Below, in pieces: positions 1 to 9,850 of a stretch of 64,000 nucleotides of DNA (its first letter is position 1; each line of letters starts with the position of its first letter). Made by a program: the position numbers and the translations under genes. Source of the DNA: Flaveria trinervia. Its lineage: Eukaryota > Streptophyta > Magnoliopsida > Asterales > Asteraceae. The DNA lies in contig CM046452.1 in NCBI GenBank assembly GCA_025506515.1, positions 41,677,874 through 41,741,873 on the forward strand. Reading direction: 5' to 3'. The notes under the pieces are model-generated. The model was given only the letters and a program-made list of their open reading frames with translations. It did not search any database and was not told the DNA's origin.

Positions 1-1238
1 AGCTTGCAGCAACAATGTATTCAGCTTCAGCAATTGATGCAGAGACACATGATTGTCTCTTGCATTGCCATGAGACAACCCTTCCACTAAGGAACTGACA
101 TCTCCCAGATGTAGACTTTTCAGTCATGTTGTAACCACCATAATCACTATCTGTATAAGCATACAGATTGAAGTCAGGATTCTTAGAGTACCATAAACCA
201 AGTGTTGAAGCACCTTCGAGGTATCTTAGAATCCTCTTGACAGTGATGAGGTGAGACATCTTAGGGTTGGATTGATATCTTGCACAGATGCATGTAGCAA
301 ACATAATATCAGGCTTGCTAGCAGTAAGATACATAAGAGACCCAATCATAGCCCTGTATAAGTGCTGATCTACACACTCCCCCTCAAGATCAGGTCCAAA
401 GGAATGGTTTCTGGCTATGGGTGTTTTATCAATCTTACAATAAGTCATGTTGAACCTATTGAGTATGTCCTAAACATACTTTGACTAACTTATGAAGATG
501 CCATCTTCAACTTGCTTCACTTGAATTCCCAGAAAGAAATTGAGTTCTCACATGGCACTCATTTCAAATCTGTCTTTCATCAGCTTCTCAAAGTCTTTAC
601 AGAGCTTTGGATTAGTTGAACCAAAGATGATATCATCCACATACACTTGAACTAAACAATATGTCATTTCATTGTCCTTTGATGAAGAGAGTTCCATCTA
701 TAGTACCTCTCCTGTATCCATGTTTACAAAGATACTCAGACGGTGTCTCATACCATGTCCTAGGTGCCTGATGCAGCCCATAGAGAGCTTTGTCAAGCTT
801 GCAGATATAATCAGGATGATCAGTGTCTACAAAACCAGGTGGTTGTTTCACATATACCTCTTCATCAATCATTCCATACAAAAAGGCACACTTCACATGA
901 AGCTAAAAGACCTTGAAGTTCCTGGATGTAGCAAATGCAAGGAATATCCTAATAGCTTCTAATCTTGCTACTGGAGCAAAGACATCAGTGTAGTCAATCC
1001 CTTCTTCTTGTGTGTACCCTTGAACAACTAGTCTAGCTTTGTTCTTGATGATGATGCCTCTATCATCTTTCTTGTTCCTAAACACCCATTTGGTTCCAAT
1101 GGAAGTCTTCCCATAAGGAAGAGGACAAAGGTTCCAAACTTTTTTCCTTTTGAATTGAAGCAGCTCTTGTTGCATAGCTTCAACCCAACTTCCATCCTTT
1201 AGAGCCTCATCAACTTTCTTTGGCTCTATTTGGGACAA
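1..1238 (-). pseudogene. Copia A reverse transcriptase and RNase H (broken)
   Basis: This is the C-terminal part of pol. The RT starts near 1238 with the conserved block around GTKWVFRNKKDDRG and continues through FAPVARLEAIRIFLA and the YVDDIIFG catalytic motif at 621-646. It ends in an RNase H segment reading SGRCQFLSG and AEAEYI near the window start. The enzyme copies the genomic RNA into cDNA inside virus-like particles. Relative to the sister copy H there is an extra base near 655, in the run before ATGTCATT, which breaks the frame between the fingers/palm block and YVDD, and a stop near 480-485. The RNase H C-terminus lies outside the window. Confidence 0.9.
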
Positions 1239-2205
1239 GAAACAAGAGTGAAGACAAACATTTGCTTTATGGGTTTGTCCTCTTGTCCTTACCCCTGTGA
1301 CAACATCTCCAATGATGTTTGTGGTGGGGTGAGACTTGTGGATCCTAAGCTAAGGGATCACAACATATTGCTGAGAAAGATCTAAATTAGAGAAATTTAG
1401 ATCTGGCATAGATGTTTCCCCACCATATCAGCACACTATTCAAGAGAAACTTGATCCAAGCAGTGTGCGACATCATTGATGTTCTCATCTATGGTGTGGT
1501 TAGTAGCATCAAGAAATTCTTGATCACTGTCACCACCACCATTGTTGTCTTCCACAATTGAGATGTTCTTATCTGGTTGTGGGGCCTCTGAGCTGGAATT
1601 TGAAGGCACCCTAGATGTATCAGCTGAGTTTGTCATTGTAGTGCTGATAGAAACCTCATTAGTAGAAGTAGTTCCAACTGGAGCTGAAGATGTATGAGTT
1701 GAAGGTCTTCTTAGCTCAAATCTTGGATCAGGATCACCTGTATTTAAATTTTCTACAAATCCTAAAACATTCTCACAAGATTTGTTAAAATAGTTGGTAA
1801 CTAAGTCAAGATCAAATAGCCAATCAAGACCAGAACCAGCTACACAGGGTGTGTGTTTATTGAAAGTCACATTGGCTGACTCCTCAATAATTCTAGTTCT
1901 GAGATTGTATACTCTATAAGCCTTAGCTTGAGAAGAGTATCCAATAAAGTGTCCATCATCTGATATCTCAGCAAACTTGGCAATTTGATCTTTGGTATTC
2001 AAGATAGTGCACGGACATCCAATGACCTGAGAAAACCAATGAAAGGTTTCTTCTTGTGCCAAAGTTCATAAGGAGTCTTGCCATGAGTCTTAACTACTAA
2101 AACTCTGTTCTGCACATAGCAGGCAGTGTTGACTGCCTCTACCCAGAAGGTGATGAGCAGCTTAGAGTCAGACAACATGGTTCTTGCAGCTTCAATTAGT
2201 GTCAT
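1239..2205 (-). pseudogene. Copia A integrase C-terminal part and INT-RT linker (broken)
   Basis: The segment continues integrase after the catalytic core. An ORF at 1999-2205 begins MTLIEAARTMLSDSK and contains the PYELWHKKKP block typical of copia integrase. The overlapping ORF at 1436-2062 carries the fold ending in YRVYNLRTR and then a Ser/Thr/Asn-rich linker towards RT. The two ORFs are in different frames, so there is a frameshift around 2000-2060. A further stop-containing stretch, 1239-1436, corresponds to the conserved IIGDVVTGVRTRGQ-like block that precedes RT in this family. It is non-functional as it stands. Confidence 0.85.
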
Positions 2206-2878
2206 GTTTCTCCTCTCAGCAACACCATTCTGCTGAGGAGTCCTGGGAGCACTGTATTGTCTTGTAATACCCTTTTCATCATAGAATGTATCAAGGATTT
2301 GGTTCTTAAATTCAGTTCCTTGATCACATCTTATGATCTTGACCTTGTGACCATCTTTAGGATGAAATTCTTCAGAATCTCAGGAGTCTCACCCTTAGTT
2401 CTAAGGAACAAGACCCAAGTGAATCTTGTAAAGTCATCTATGATCATCAAACAGTAAGAGGTCTTCCTAGACTCATTACACTAGTGGAGCCAAAGAGATC
2501 CATATGTAACAAGTGTAGGGGTGTAGTGATAGAGTTCCTTTCCTTAGGCTTGTGAGATACCTTATGTTGCTTCCCTTTCAGGCATGCAACACAATGATCA
2601 ATACTTATAAACTCTTTCTTTGGTATTCCAGTTACCAAAGCATTCTTAATTAATTTATTCATGTTTTTAAAGTTTACATGGCACATTCTTTTATGCCATA
2701 GGAAAGACTCATCACTATTTGCTTCAGACAGAAAGCATAAAACTTCTCCAGAGGGAGATGTTTCTTGCAAATCCATCTTGTACATGTTCCCTTTCCTGGG
2801 GGATCTAAGCAGAATGTGCTCATGAGGAATGACCACACCAGGCTTGAGAACAATGCACTCATGCTTAGTAAAGAGCAT
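2206..2878 (-). pseudogene. Copia A pre-integrase domain and integrase core (broken)
   Basis: Translation from 2878 reads through a GAG-pre-integrase domain (LWHKRMCHVNFKNMNKL) with the HHCC zinc-binding residues visible as H...H and CVACLKGKQH. It then enters the core with HMDLFG, the first acidic residue of the DDE triad. The frame is lost just after VMSLGR: A has one base fewer than H at about 2462. An 18-bp gap relative to H lies near 2345-2360, in the segment before the second Asp. Integrase would join cDNA ends to host DNA, but this copy cannot encode a full core. Confidence 0.87.
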
Positions 2879-3135
2879 GTTATGACTCTGATCACAAAAT
2901 TGGGATACACTCAGAAGATTGTACCCAAGCTCTTTGACAAAGTTTACCTTTTCAATGCCGAGCTTACCATTTGTGACCTAGCCCCTTCCAGAAATGTAAC
3001 CACCTTCATCTCCTCCAAAAGCAACTGGTCCTCCATCAATCCTTTCAAAGTTCTGGAGTAGTGACCTATTGCCTGTCATGTGCCTAGAACAGCCACTATC
3101 AATGATCCAGACATTCTTGTTTGTCTTGAGCTGGA
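2879..3135 (-). pseudogene. Copia A aspartic protease
   Basis: The minus strand encodes a retroviral-type aspartic protease with WIIDSGCSRHMTGN. The catalytic DSG codons lie at 3092-3100 and the HMTG block follows. The frame continues to NLLSVSQFCDQ, the usual end of the copia protease, with one in-frame stop after YISGRG near 2985. The protease would release gag and pol products from the polyprotein. The active-site triplet is intact. The complete protease domain is missing from sister copy H, which makes this the family's reference protease in the window. Confidence 0.85.
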
Positions 3136-3278
3136 GCTGCACAAAGAAAATGATTAGTTACATTTGGATACCCAAGCCTTGCTTGTCTTGGGCTCATTAA
3201 CAGAAGGTAATGCAATAGTAATAGATCCCATGGTTGTACTAAGAGGATCTTTAGCTGTTGTTGATGGATACTTTTCAA

Positions 3279-4594
3279 TCATTTGGTCTTTCTTAGACTT
3301 CCACACCACCTTTGGAGTCTTGGACTTGACCTTAAAACTTCGAATGCTTTTGGAGCTTCAGAATTTTTGATGACTGAACCTTCGGAAGATTCTGCAGACA
3401 CTGCAACAGACTTCAGTGCTTCAGAAGAACTCCTTTCTTCTGAGACCAACTTCCCTTCCGAGGGTAATTTTCCACTTGCCTTCTTCTTATACTTGGAGCT
3501 TTCGAAGGAAACAAGTTTTCCTTCCGAAGCTTGAATCTTCTTGAGACCCTTTGAAGTCTTTGTTTTGGTCATATGGACAGTACCTTTAGGATTGTAAGGA
3601 CAATCCTTTGCAATGTGAGTGATACTTTCACACATGACACATACTATTTTCTTCTTCACAAGAGTCTTTTACTGGGAACAAGACTGTCTTTGATCACATC
3701 CTATCTCCACCTTTATCTTTGCAGATGCTGAGACAGTCCTTTTGGGCTGAGAACTGTTCTTGGACTTTGATGATCCAGACTGTGCAGCAGTGGTACACAG
3801 CATATCAGTCTTCTTCTTGTTACTAAGATGAGTTGAACAAGAACCAGAACTCTTAGCAGAAGAGTTTTGGTTGATGTCTTCAGTCCTCACTATTCAAAAG
3901 TAGCCTTGATCTCTTGAGCTTTCCTTGCCTTTCTTTTGCTCTTTCTGATCAAGTTCTTTCTCATGGACTTGGTCATCACAGTCTTCTTCTTCTCCTTAGA
4001 AGGATAGTGGTCCTTCTTGGAATCCTCCTCTTCACCCTTCTCAGAGGAATTCTTCACTATCTCTTCTTCATCCTCTTCACTCAAAGGATCTATGAGAGGA
4101 AGCTCATCTTCACAAGTTACACACCTAGGAGATCTTATAGACAAGATTGTGTGTGGAGGAGCTATCTTATTGGAACCCAGTCCCAACCTGTTTTGATTGC
4201 ACACCTTGTTATGAATGGATGAGAATATCATGTTCTTGAAGGTCTCTTTTTCAAGAACACTCTTTTCTGCCCTGGCTTTGTTAATCACAAGCTCAGCCTG
4301 GCACTCAGTCAGCTTGGTTATGAGATCTTTGATTTGAGCCCTAAAATCTGTGTGTTCATGTTTTAGAACTGAAATGGTTTTCTCTAGGTCCTTTATCTTC
4401 AATTTATAATCATTTTCAAACTTTCTAAAATCAGATTTTACAATGTTTAAGGACTCAAGGTCAGATCTCATCTCCAAGTTATAGGACCTGTATCTACTAA
4501 CTTTAGCAATGCATTCAGGAGTACAAAGATGTTCCAATACCTTGGCTTCATTATGATATGCCATCAATGCTTGGTTTGGAGAAGCATCTTCCAC
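3279..4594 (-). pseudogene. Copia A gag C-terminal half: coiled coil, Lys-rich tail, second zinc knuckle
   Basis: Three consecutive ORFs form a degenerate gag extension. The first (3890-4594) is a predicted coiled coil with repeated K/E/L heptads (DYKLKIKDLEKTISVLKHEH), followed by an acidic stretch and a Lys/Arg-rich tail. The second (3669-3890) is Ser-rich. The third (3279-3659) starts with a CCHC zinc knuckle, CVMCESITHIAKDC (CX2CX4HX4C), then a Ser/Glu/Lys-rich stretch in which SEG and SE units recur, encoded by repeated TTCGGAAG-like DNA. This would package RNA and bridge gag to protease. It is separate from the usual gag knuckle further upstream. Confidence 0.75.
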
Positions 4595-5825
4595 CTGAAA
4601 GCTCCAGTCAAAGCCTCCTTTTTCAACAGCAACACCAGCCTACTGCTTTGACTTTTCATTCTGGAGAGCTTTGTTAGTGTAGTATGGTCTGGATTGTGTT
4701 GGCCACCAATTGTTCTAAGTGCCTTACACTCTCTGGCAAAGTGGCCCATCAAGTTACAGTTGTAACACTTGAGTTTGCCTTTGTCCAGGCCAAACTTTCC
4801 ACTGGTTGCATTGCTTGGAAACTTCCTTCCAGTCCTCTTGTAGAACTTCTTGGCTCTGTGAGTGAGAAGAGCCATCTTCTGGACTATTTCCATGTATTCC
4901 AGATCATCTGGATGAATATAGTCCAGGTATTCAAGAGTGAAAAGAGAGTTGACACAGCTTTCATCAGAGGACACAAAAGCTTGAGAAGAACTTGTCTCTT
5001 GGAATGGGCTTCCTTGAGTGTAGTTCTCCCTTGGTGTCTCTGGGAAGGTGATGAAAGGACCCTTTGGTGAGTTGTCAGGGTAGCATATGAGATGATGTTT
5101 GGGTTCTATGCTATCCCTTTCAACCACATGTAGGGCTAAACCCATTTGATTGTTGGAGTTGCCAGATGAACCTTGCATGTTCATCTCCATCTGGTAGCCA
5201 CTGAGAATCCCATATAACTCTGTCAGAATAAGAGTTTTGAGATTTTTAATTCTCTTGATCACCACACAGTAGTATGTCCATTGCCTAGGAAGTGAGGACA
5301 TGAACTTTCTTACATATCTCTGTTCTCAAGAGAAACTCCTCCATCCACAAGGGTATCCACAATCTCAACATACCTGAAGTATTGCTGAGTCATGGTTTCA
5401 CCTGTTTTGAAGGTGAAGTTTTCAAACTACTGCTTCAGGAGATCCTTCTTGTTCTACTTCGCTTCAGAGGAACCTTCATACATCAGTTTCAGTGCATCCC
5501 ACAACTGCTTGGTTGTTTTGCAATTCTTGAACCCTCTATACACAGAGTTTAGAAGGGCAGTTTGAAGGACTGTCATGTCAATCTCTACTCTCTTCCTATC
5601 TTCATCAGAGTAGTTAGCCACATCCTTGAGGATCATACCAACACTAGTAGCAGAAGGGGTTCTAGGTATGAAAGGTCCATTCTCAATAGACTCCCATATT
5701 CTTGAATCAAGAGACCTGATGAAACCTTCCATTCTCAAACACCAGGTATCAAACTCATCAAGAGTGATCACTGGGGACTTGTTCATGGTTCCAATTTCCA
5801 TATCAGTCTTGGAAATGGTTGCCAT
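4564..5825 (-). pseudogene. Copia A gag N-terminal half (UBN2-type capsid and zinc knuckle)
   Basis: Translation from the ATG at 5825 gives MATISKTDMEIG, then a UBN2/retrotran-gag type domain (FDTWCLRMEGFIRSLDSRIWE ... TKQLWDALKLMYEG). A stop near 5455 and a frame change near 5301 interrupt it. It resumes with MSSLPRQWTYYCVV and reaches the nucleocapsid CCHC knuckle CYNCNLMGHFAREC at about 4725-4768. The start is supported by the same ATG context in H and B and by the short leader from the primer-binding site. Gag forms the virus-like particle. Confidence 0.85.
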
Positions 5826-5892
5826 TTGAAAAGTTTAGTATTTGTGTGTGTGAGGGATCTTAAGATGGTGAGATCTTATATCAAGAGCCTGG

Positions 5893-5908
5893 AAAGCTCT
5901 GATACCAA
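5893..5908 (-). promoter_or_regulatory. Primer-binding site of Copia A (initiator-Met tRNA)
   Basis: On the minus strand the LTR end is followed two bases later by TGGTATCAGAGCTTTC. This matches the 3' end complement of plant initiator-methionine tRNA used to prime minus-strand DNA synthesis. It fixes the LTR inner boundary and the element's direction. Confidence 0.92.
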
Positions 5909-5909
5909 A

Positions 5910-6711
5910 TGCAGGATCAGGGAAGGGGGTCAATTACAACACAAAAACATAAAGAGGAGATTAAACAAACTTAATCAAACAGTAATACTGGATTAACCAC
6001 AATAAGACACTAAGAACACAAGTAATATGAGAGACAAAACACAAGAGCAAAATACATAATGAGATGGTTTTCAAGATTGCAGTATATTGCTTTCTCTATG
6101 TTCTATTATAAGGTTACAAAGCGTAATAGAAAGATACAAGAACATAAGATACTTATACTACATCCTACAACCGGCTATACTTTGAAAGCCAGCTGGATAC
6201 AATTGACTAGACACAAATAAAATCAATTGTAGAGTCAAAAGGCAGATTTCCTTTTGACTAGTGACTATGACATGTCATAGTTAACATCCTTATCTATTAA
6301 AAAAAGGATAAAGTACATGAAGTAGAAAGTTACAGACTAAAGACCTCAATGTATAGTTTCCAAAAGCATGGACCTTTTTACCAACTCATGTAAGTTGGTG
6401 ACTTTACAGAGATGCAGCGGAAAGGTGACCAACTTTATGGAACAGTACATCAGATAAAGCATGTGTCAAAAGTCTTTGAAAGAAATCTGTCTTCATATGT
6501 TGAAGCTTCAAAAGACTTTGTCTCTAAGGCTTCGAAAGACTTCATATTTGGCTTCAGAAGATATTGGTCTTGGCTTCGGAAGATTTCACACTTAGAATAT
6601 TTTAGTTGCATGTGTGAAACGTCCTAAGCATTCTTCTTCATTACACTTGTGCAGCATGCAAGAAAGACTTTGGATGTTTAGGTTGCATCGTCCTCTTCAT
6701 TAAACTCTACA
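5910..6711 (-). repeat. 5' LTR of Copia A (802 bp)
   Basis: On the plus strand it starts TGCAGGATC next to the primer-binding site and ends CTCTACA, so the element's LTR runs TGTAGAG...CCTGCA. It aligns along its length with LTRs at 45610-46431 and 57805-58604 and partly with 56375-56967. Near 6490-6590 it holds a cluster of CTTCGGAAG-type motifs, in the U3-like part where the promoter would be. The 5 bp outside the LTR (ACTAT) are the presumed target duplication; the other copy is outside the window. Confidence 0.9.
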
Positions 6712-7180
6712 ACTATCATAAAAGGTGAACAGTGGAATAAAGTATGGTCAACTACATGGCTCTTTAGGAAGAAGCCATGCAGTATCAGAGGTCTGCAGCG
6801 GAGTGTCAAAGACCATACTTGTGTCCACTGGTTCATAGCAGTGTCTTCCTAAGGTTAAGTGGCTTCAGAAGAACAAGTACTTCCAAAGCCACTTATACTT
6901 CGGAAGAGACTGCTTCTTCTAAGACTTGGGAACTTCTTCTTTTCTTCATACTTTAGAAGTAGTCTTCTGATTGTTCTCTTAAGACTTGATCTTCGGAAGC
7001 ATGCTCTTAACTTCAGAAGTAGAGTTCTGTCTTCGGAAGTTGATCTTTCACTTTGTCGTCGGAAGAACTCTACAACCTTCGGAAGCTCCATGCTAAGCTT
7101 CGGAAGCCTTTGCATGTAGTACCAAAAAATTATCTAAGTGAATTGGTTTTGGTTGCACCAGTCTTCTTCTTGATCCAACA
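6712..7180 (-). repeat. 3' LTR of Copia B, truncated by insertion of A
   Basis: It matches the outer 469 bp of the 5' LTR of B without length change; differences are substitutions, many at CpG. It ends TGATCCAACA right before the polypurine tract. It includes an imperfect hairpin (6856-6895) whose perfect version is in the 5' LTR. The remaining ~397 bp of this LTR should lie to the left of element A, outside the window. Confidence 0.9.
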
Positions 7181-7192
7181 AACTCCCCCTAG
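7181..7192 (-). promoter_or_regulatory. Polypurine tract of Copia B
   Basis: Plus strand AACTCCCCCTAG, so the element strand reads CTAGGGGGAGTT immediately inside the 3' LTR. This is the usual primer for plus-strand DNA synthesis. The same tract is present next to the 3' LTR of complex H at 46432. Confidence 0.88.
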
Positions 7193-7210
7193 GCTGATGC
7201 TACCAAAACT

Positions 7211-7920
7211 TCACTTGTCTCTGCTTCTCAAAACTTTCAGCACCAAGGAGAGTAGATATTTATCTGTTTCCTTGTTCTTCCCTGATATGGTGCTGAGAAG
7301 TTTATACAATCTCATTTGGTCATTTGAAGAACCAAAAATGATGTCATCAACATAGACTTGAACAAGAAAAATGTCCTTTCCAGACTTTCTGATGAAGAGA
7401 GTCTTATCAATGGTACCTGTAGTGTAGCCATTCTTCAGAAGAAACTGAGACAGAGTCTCATACCACAACCTAGGTGCTTGGTGCAGCCCATATAGAGTTG
7501 TATCTAGTTTACACACATAGTTGGGGTGATGTGGGTCTTCAAATCCTGGAGGTTGGCATACATAGACTTCCCTATCTATATCCCTATATAGAAAGGCACA
7601 CTTGACATCAAGTTGATAGACAGTGAAGTCCTTAGATGCAGCATAAGCAAGAAAGATCCTAACTGCCTCAAGTCTTGCAACAGGTTCAAACATCAGTATA
7701 ATCAATTCCTTTTTTTTGTGTATCCTTGAACCACAAGTCTTGCTTTATTCTTGATGATCAAGCCTCTATCATCTTGCTTTTTTCTGCAACCCCATTTAGT
7801 GCCTATTGGTACTTGACTAGATGGTAGTTGACATAGGTTCCATACCTTTTGTCTCTTGAATTGAAGATGCTCCTCTTGCGTTGATTCAAGCCAGCTACTA
7901 TCTTTCAAGGCATCTTCCAC
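7211..7920 (-). pseudogene. Copia B reverse transcriptase, N-terminal half only
   Basis: The ORF at 7702-7920 begins with the pre-RT and fingers region (ALKDSSWLES, GTKWGCRKKQDDRG), and a shifted frame at 7211-7705 continues with FEPVARLEAVRIFLAYA, QLDVKCAFLY, a QAPRLWYE block and YVDDIIFGSSN. Right after the catalytic YVDD the sequence changes (near 7310) into what corresponds to the 3' untranslated region next to the polypurine tract in H. The thumb, connection and RNase H are therefore gone. The frameshift near 7700 is a second disabling lesion. Confidence 0.87.
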
Positions 7921-7935
7921 CTTCTTGGGTTTTAT

Positions 7936-8232
7936 TTAGGATAGAAAGCATGAGTACAAGCAGAAATTCCCATGATAAGTTTGTCCTCTTATTCTCACAC
8001 CCTTAATGACATCCCCTATGATGTTCTCAGCAGGATGAGTGTTATGAATCCTAAGATGAGGAATCACTTCTAGTTGCATAGATAGATCCAGGTTGGACAT
8101 GTTCGGCTCAGGAACTGGAACAATCTGTCTAGCTGTTGTTTCAAAATCATTCAATGAGGACTGATTGAATGAGTGAGAAGCATCATCAATTGTTGGCTGT
8201 GAAGTAGTATTAACAGTTGCATGTTCCTTCAA
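7936..8232 (-). pseudogene. Copia B INT-RT linker fragment
   Basis: It encodes MKEHATVNTTSQPTIDD and then PHLRIHNTHPAENIIGDVIKGVRIRG, the conserved block just upstream of RT in this Copia lineage. It is separated from the integrase ORF by a stop near 8240 and from RT by a stop at about 7936. The low-complexity N-terminal part is typical of the variable linker. It has no catalytic role of its own. Confidence 0.75.
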
Positions 8233-8244
8233 AACACTACTTCC

Positions 8245-9711
8245 TTATGCCTGGTGTTGTGGTTGATCACCTGATGAGTTTTGAGGCTCAGCAAGTGATT
8301 CACTTGTTGAAGCTTCACTATTCCTTGAAATGGTTAAGCTGTCAGATCTGTGAATAGTGGAAGCTTGATTTATTGCAGCACTTGGAGAATTTGGACTAGG
8401 TCTGGGTAGCTCAAACAATTGATCATCAGCAGCAGCATCAACATCATTTTGGGCATCTATTCCAATTGAAACATTCTCACAAGGTGGTTTAGAATAGTTT
8501 GGAAACAATTCTAAATCAAAGATATGATCAGGGCCATTCCCTCTAACACAAGGTGTGTGCTCATTAACAACTATATTGGATGACTCGTCAAATTGTTTTA
8601 TTAATGTTGTATACTCTATAAGCTTTGGAGCTATAGAGTATCCAACAGAGATAGCATCATCCGACTTTTCAGCAAATTTTGCTAAGTTGTCTTTTGTGTT
8701 AAGTATGGTACGCCTGCTGCCAAAGGACCTTAGAAAGCCAATGAATGGTGGCCTCTTGTTCCATAGCTCATAAGGGGATTTTCCATGGGGCTTAACTACA
8801 AGAACTCTGTTCTGCACATAGCATGCAATGCTGACTGCCTCTGCCCAGAATGTTAGAGGTAGTTTTGAATCCGCTAACATGGTTCGAGCAGCCTCAATAA
8901 GTGTCTTATTCCTCCTTTCAGCAACATCGTTTTGTTGAGAAGTTCTGGGAGCACTATCTTGTCTGGAAATCCCTTTTGAGTTACAGAATGAGTCAAGAAC
9001 GAAGTTCTTAAACTCAGTCCCTTGATCACTTCTATTTATTTTAACCTTGTCACCAATTTGATTTTCTATTTTAAGAATAAAAGATTTTAATGTTTCAGCA
9101 GTTTCATCTTTAGTTTTTAAAAAGAATACCAATGTGAATCTTGTAAAATCATCAACTATCACAAGGCAGTATGATTTCCTTCCAATGCTCATTATACTTA
9201 TGAGACCAAAAAGATCCATGTGCAATAAGTCTAATGGAGTAGTGATAGAGTTAACACATTTGGATTTGTGAGATTGACTGTGTTGTTTCCCTTTTAGGCA
9301 TGCAACACAGTTATCTTTGCAGAAAAACTCATTTTTAGGTAAACCATGTACTAAGTTATTTTTAGCCAATTTATTCATTGTCTTAAAATTTACATGACAC
9401 ATATGTTTATGCCATAGTGTTGACTCGTCACTATCAGCTTTGGAAAGAAAGCATGATATTTCACCTATTGGGGAAGCATTGTTCATATCCAACTTGTACA
9501 TATCCCCTTTCCTGGGAGATCTAAGAAGCACCAATTCCGGAGGAACTGTCATCCCTGGTTTGAGGATAATGCACTCGTGTTCTGTGAAAAGCATTTGGTG
9601 CTTTTGATCACAGAATTGAGAAACACTTAACAGATTGTGTTCCATCTGTTTGACAAAGTGAACTTTGTCAACCTTTAATTTACCATTGGATATACTCCCT
9701 CTGCCAGACAT
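8245..9711 (-). pseudogene. Copia B protease C-terminus, integrase and linker (longest open pol segment)
   Basis: A 488-codon open stretch is the best-preserved piece of any Copia in the window. It opens in the protease C-terminal part (NLLSVSQFCDQKHQML), passes through the GAG-pre-integrase zinc domain (LWHKHMCHVNF, CVACLKGKQH), and the full integrase core. The DDE triad is visible in HMDLFG, RSDQGTEF and NDVAERRN. It then runs into a Ser/Asn/Pro-rich linker. Integrase would insert cDNA into the genome. The start is not a true initiation site: translation belongs to a gag-pol polyprotein whose upstream part is interrupted by a stop in the protease. Confidence 0.9.
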
Positions 9712-9850
9712 ATATCCTCTGACCTCACCTCCAAATTAGATAGGACCTCCATCATAGTTCTGAAACTGCTGAAGGAGAGATATGTTCCCTGTTATGTGCC
9801 TGGAGCATCCACTATCTACAATCCAAACATTGTTGTTCTTGTCATATGGA
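9712..9850 (-). pseudogene. Copia B protease active-site region
   Basis: In the frame leading into the integrase ORF the minus strand reads VWIVDSGCSRHITGN, with the DSG codons at 9808-9816. An in-frame stop follows DGGPI, near 9740. The catalytic triplet is intact, so the protease is broken only by that stop. Confidence 0.82.

Larger units (their letters stand above)
1..6711 (-). mobile_element. Copia LTR retrotransposon A, 3' part beyond window
   Basis: An LTR retrotransposon read on the minus strand. In transcription order it shows a 5' LTR, an initiator-Met primer-binding site, gag, a coiled-coil/second zinc-knuckle region, protease, integrase, reverse transcriptase and the start of RNase H. 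The PR-INT-RT-RH order identifies it as Ty1/copia. The window edge removes the end of RNase H, anything downstream, and the 3' LTR. Its outer LTR end (CTCTACA) abuts ACTAT, which is the sequence found inside the LTR of element B, so A is inserted in B. Frameshifts and stops throughout make it non-autonomous. It belongs to the same family as complex H at 45536-58604. Confidence 0.93.

Noticed and set aside
5893..5908. tRNA-like sequences near LTRs (also 12582, 19553, 30315, 42225, 62731)
   Set aside because: Only the 12-15 bases complementary to the tRNA 3' end are present. They are primer-binding sites, not tRNA genes.
6855..7119. 86-codon ORFs on both strands, also at 13142-13402
   Set aside because: They fall in Copia B LTRs. 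The CTTCGGAAG-rich sequence lacks stops on both strands, and no protein family is suggested.
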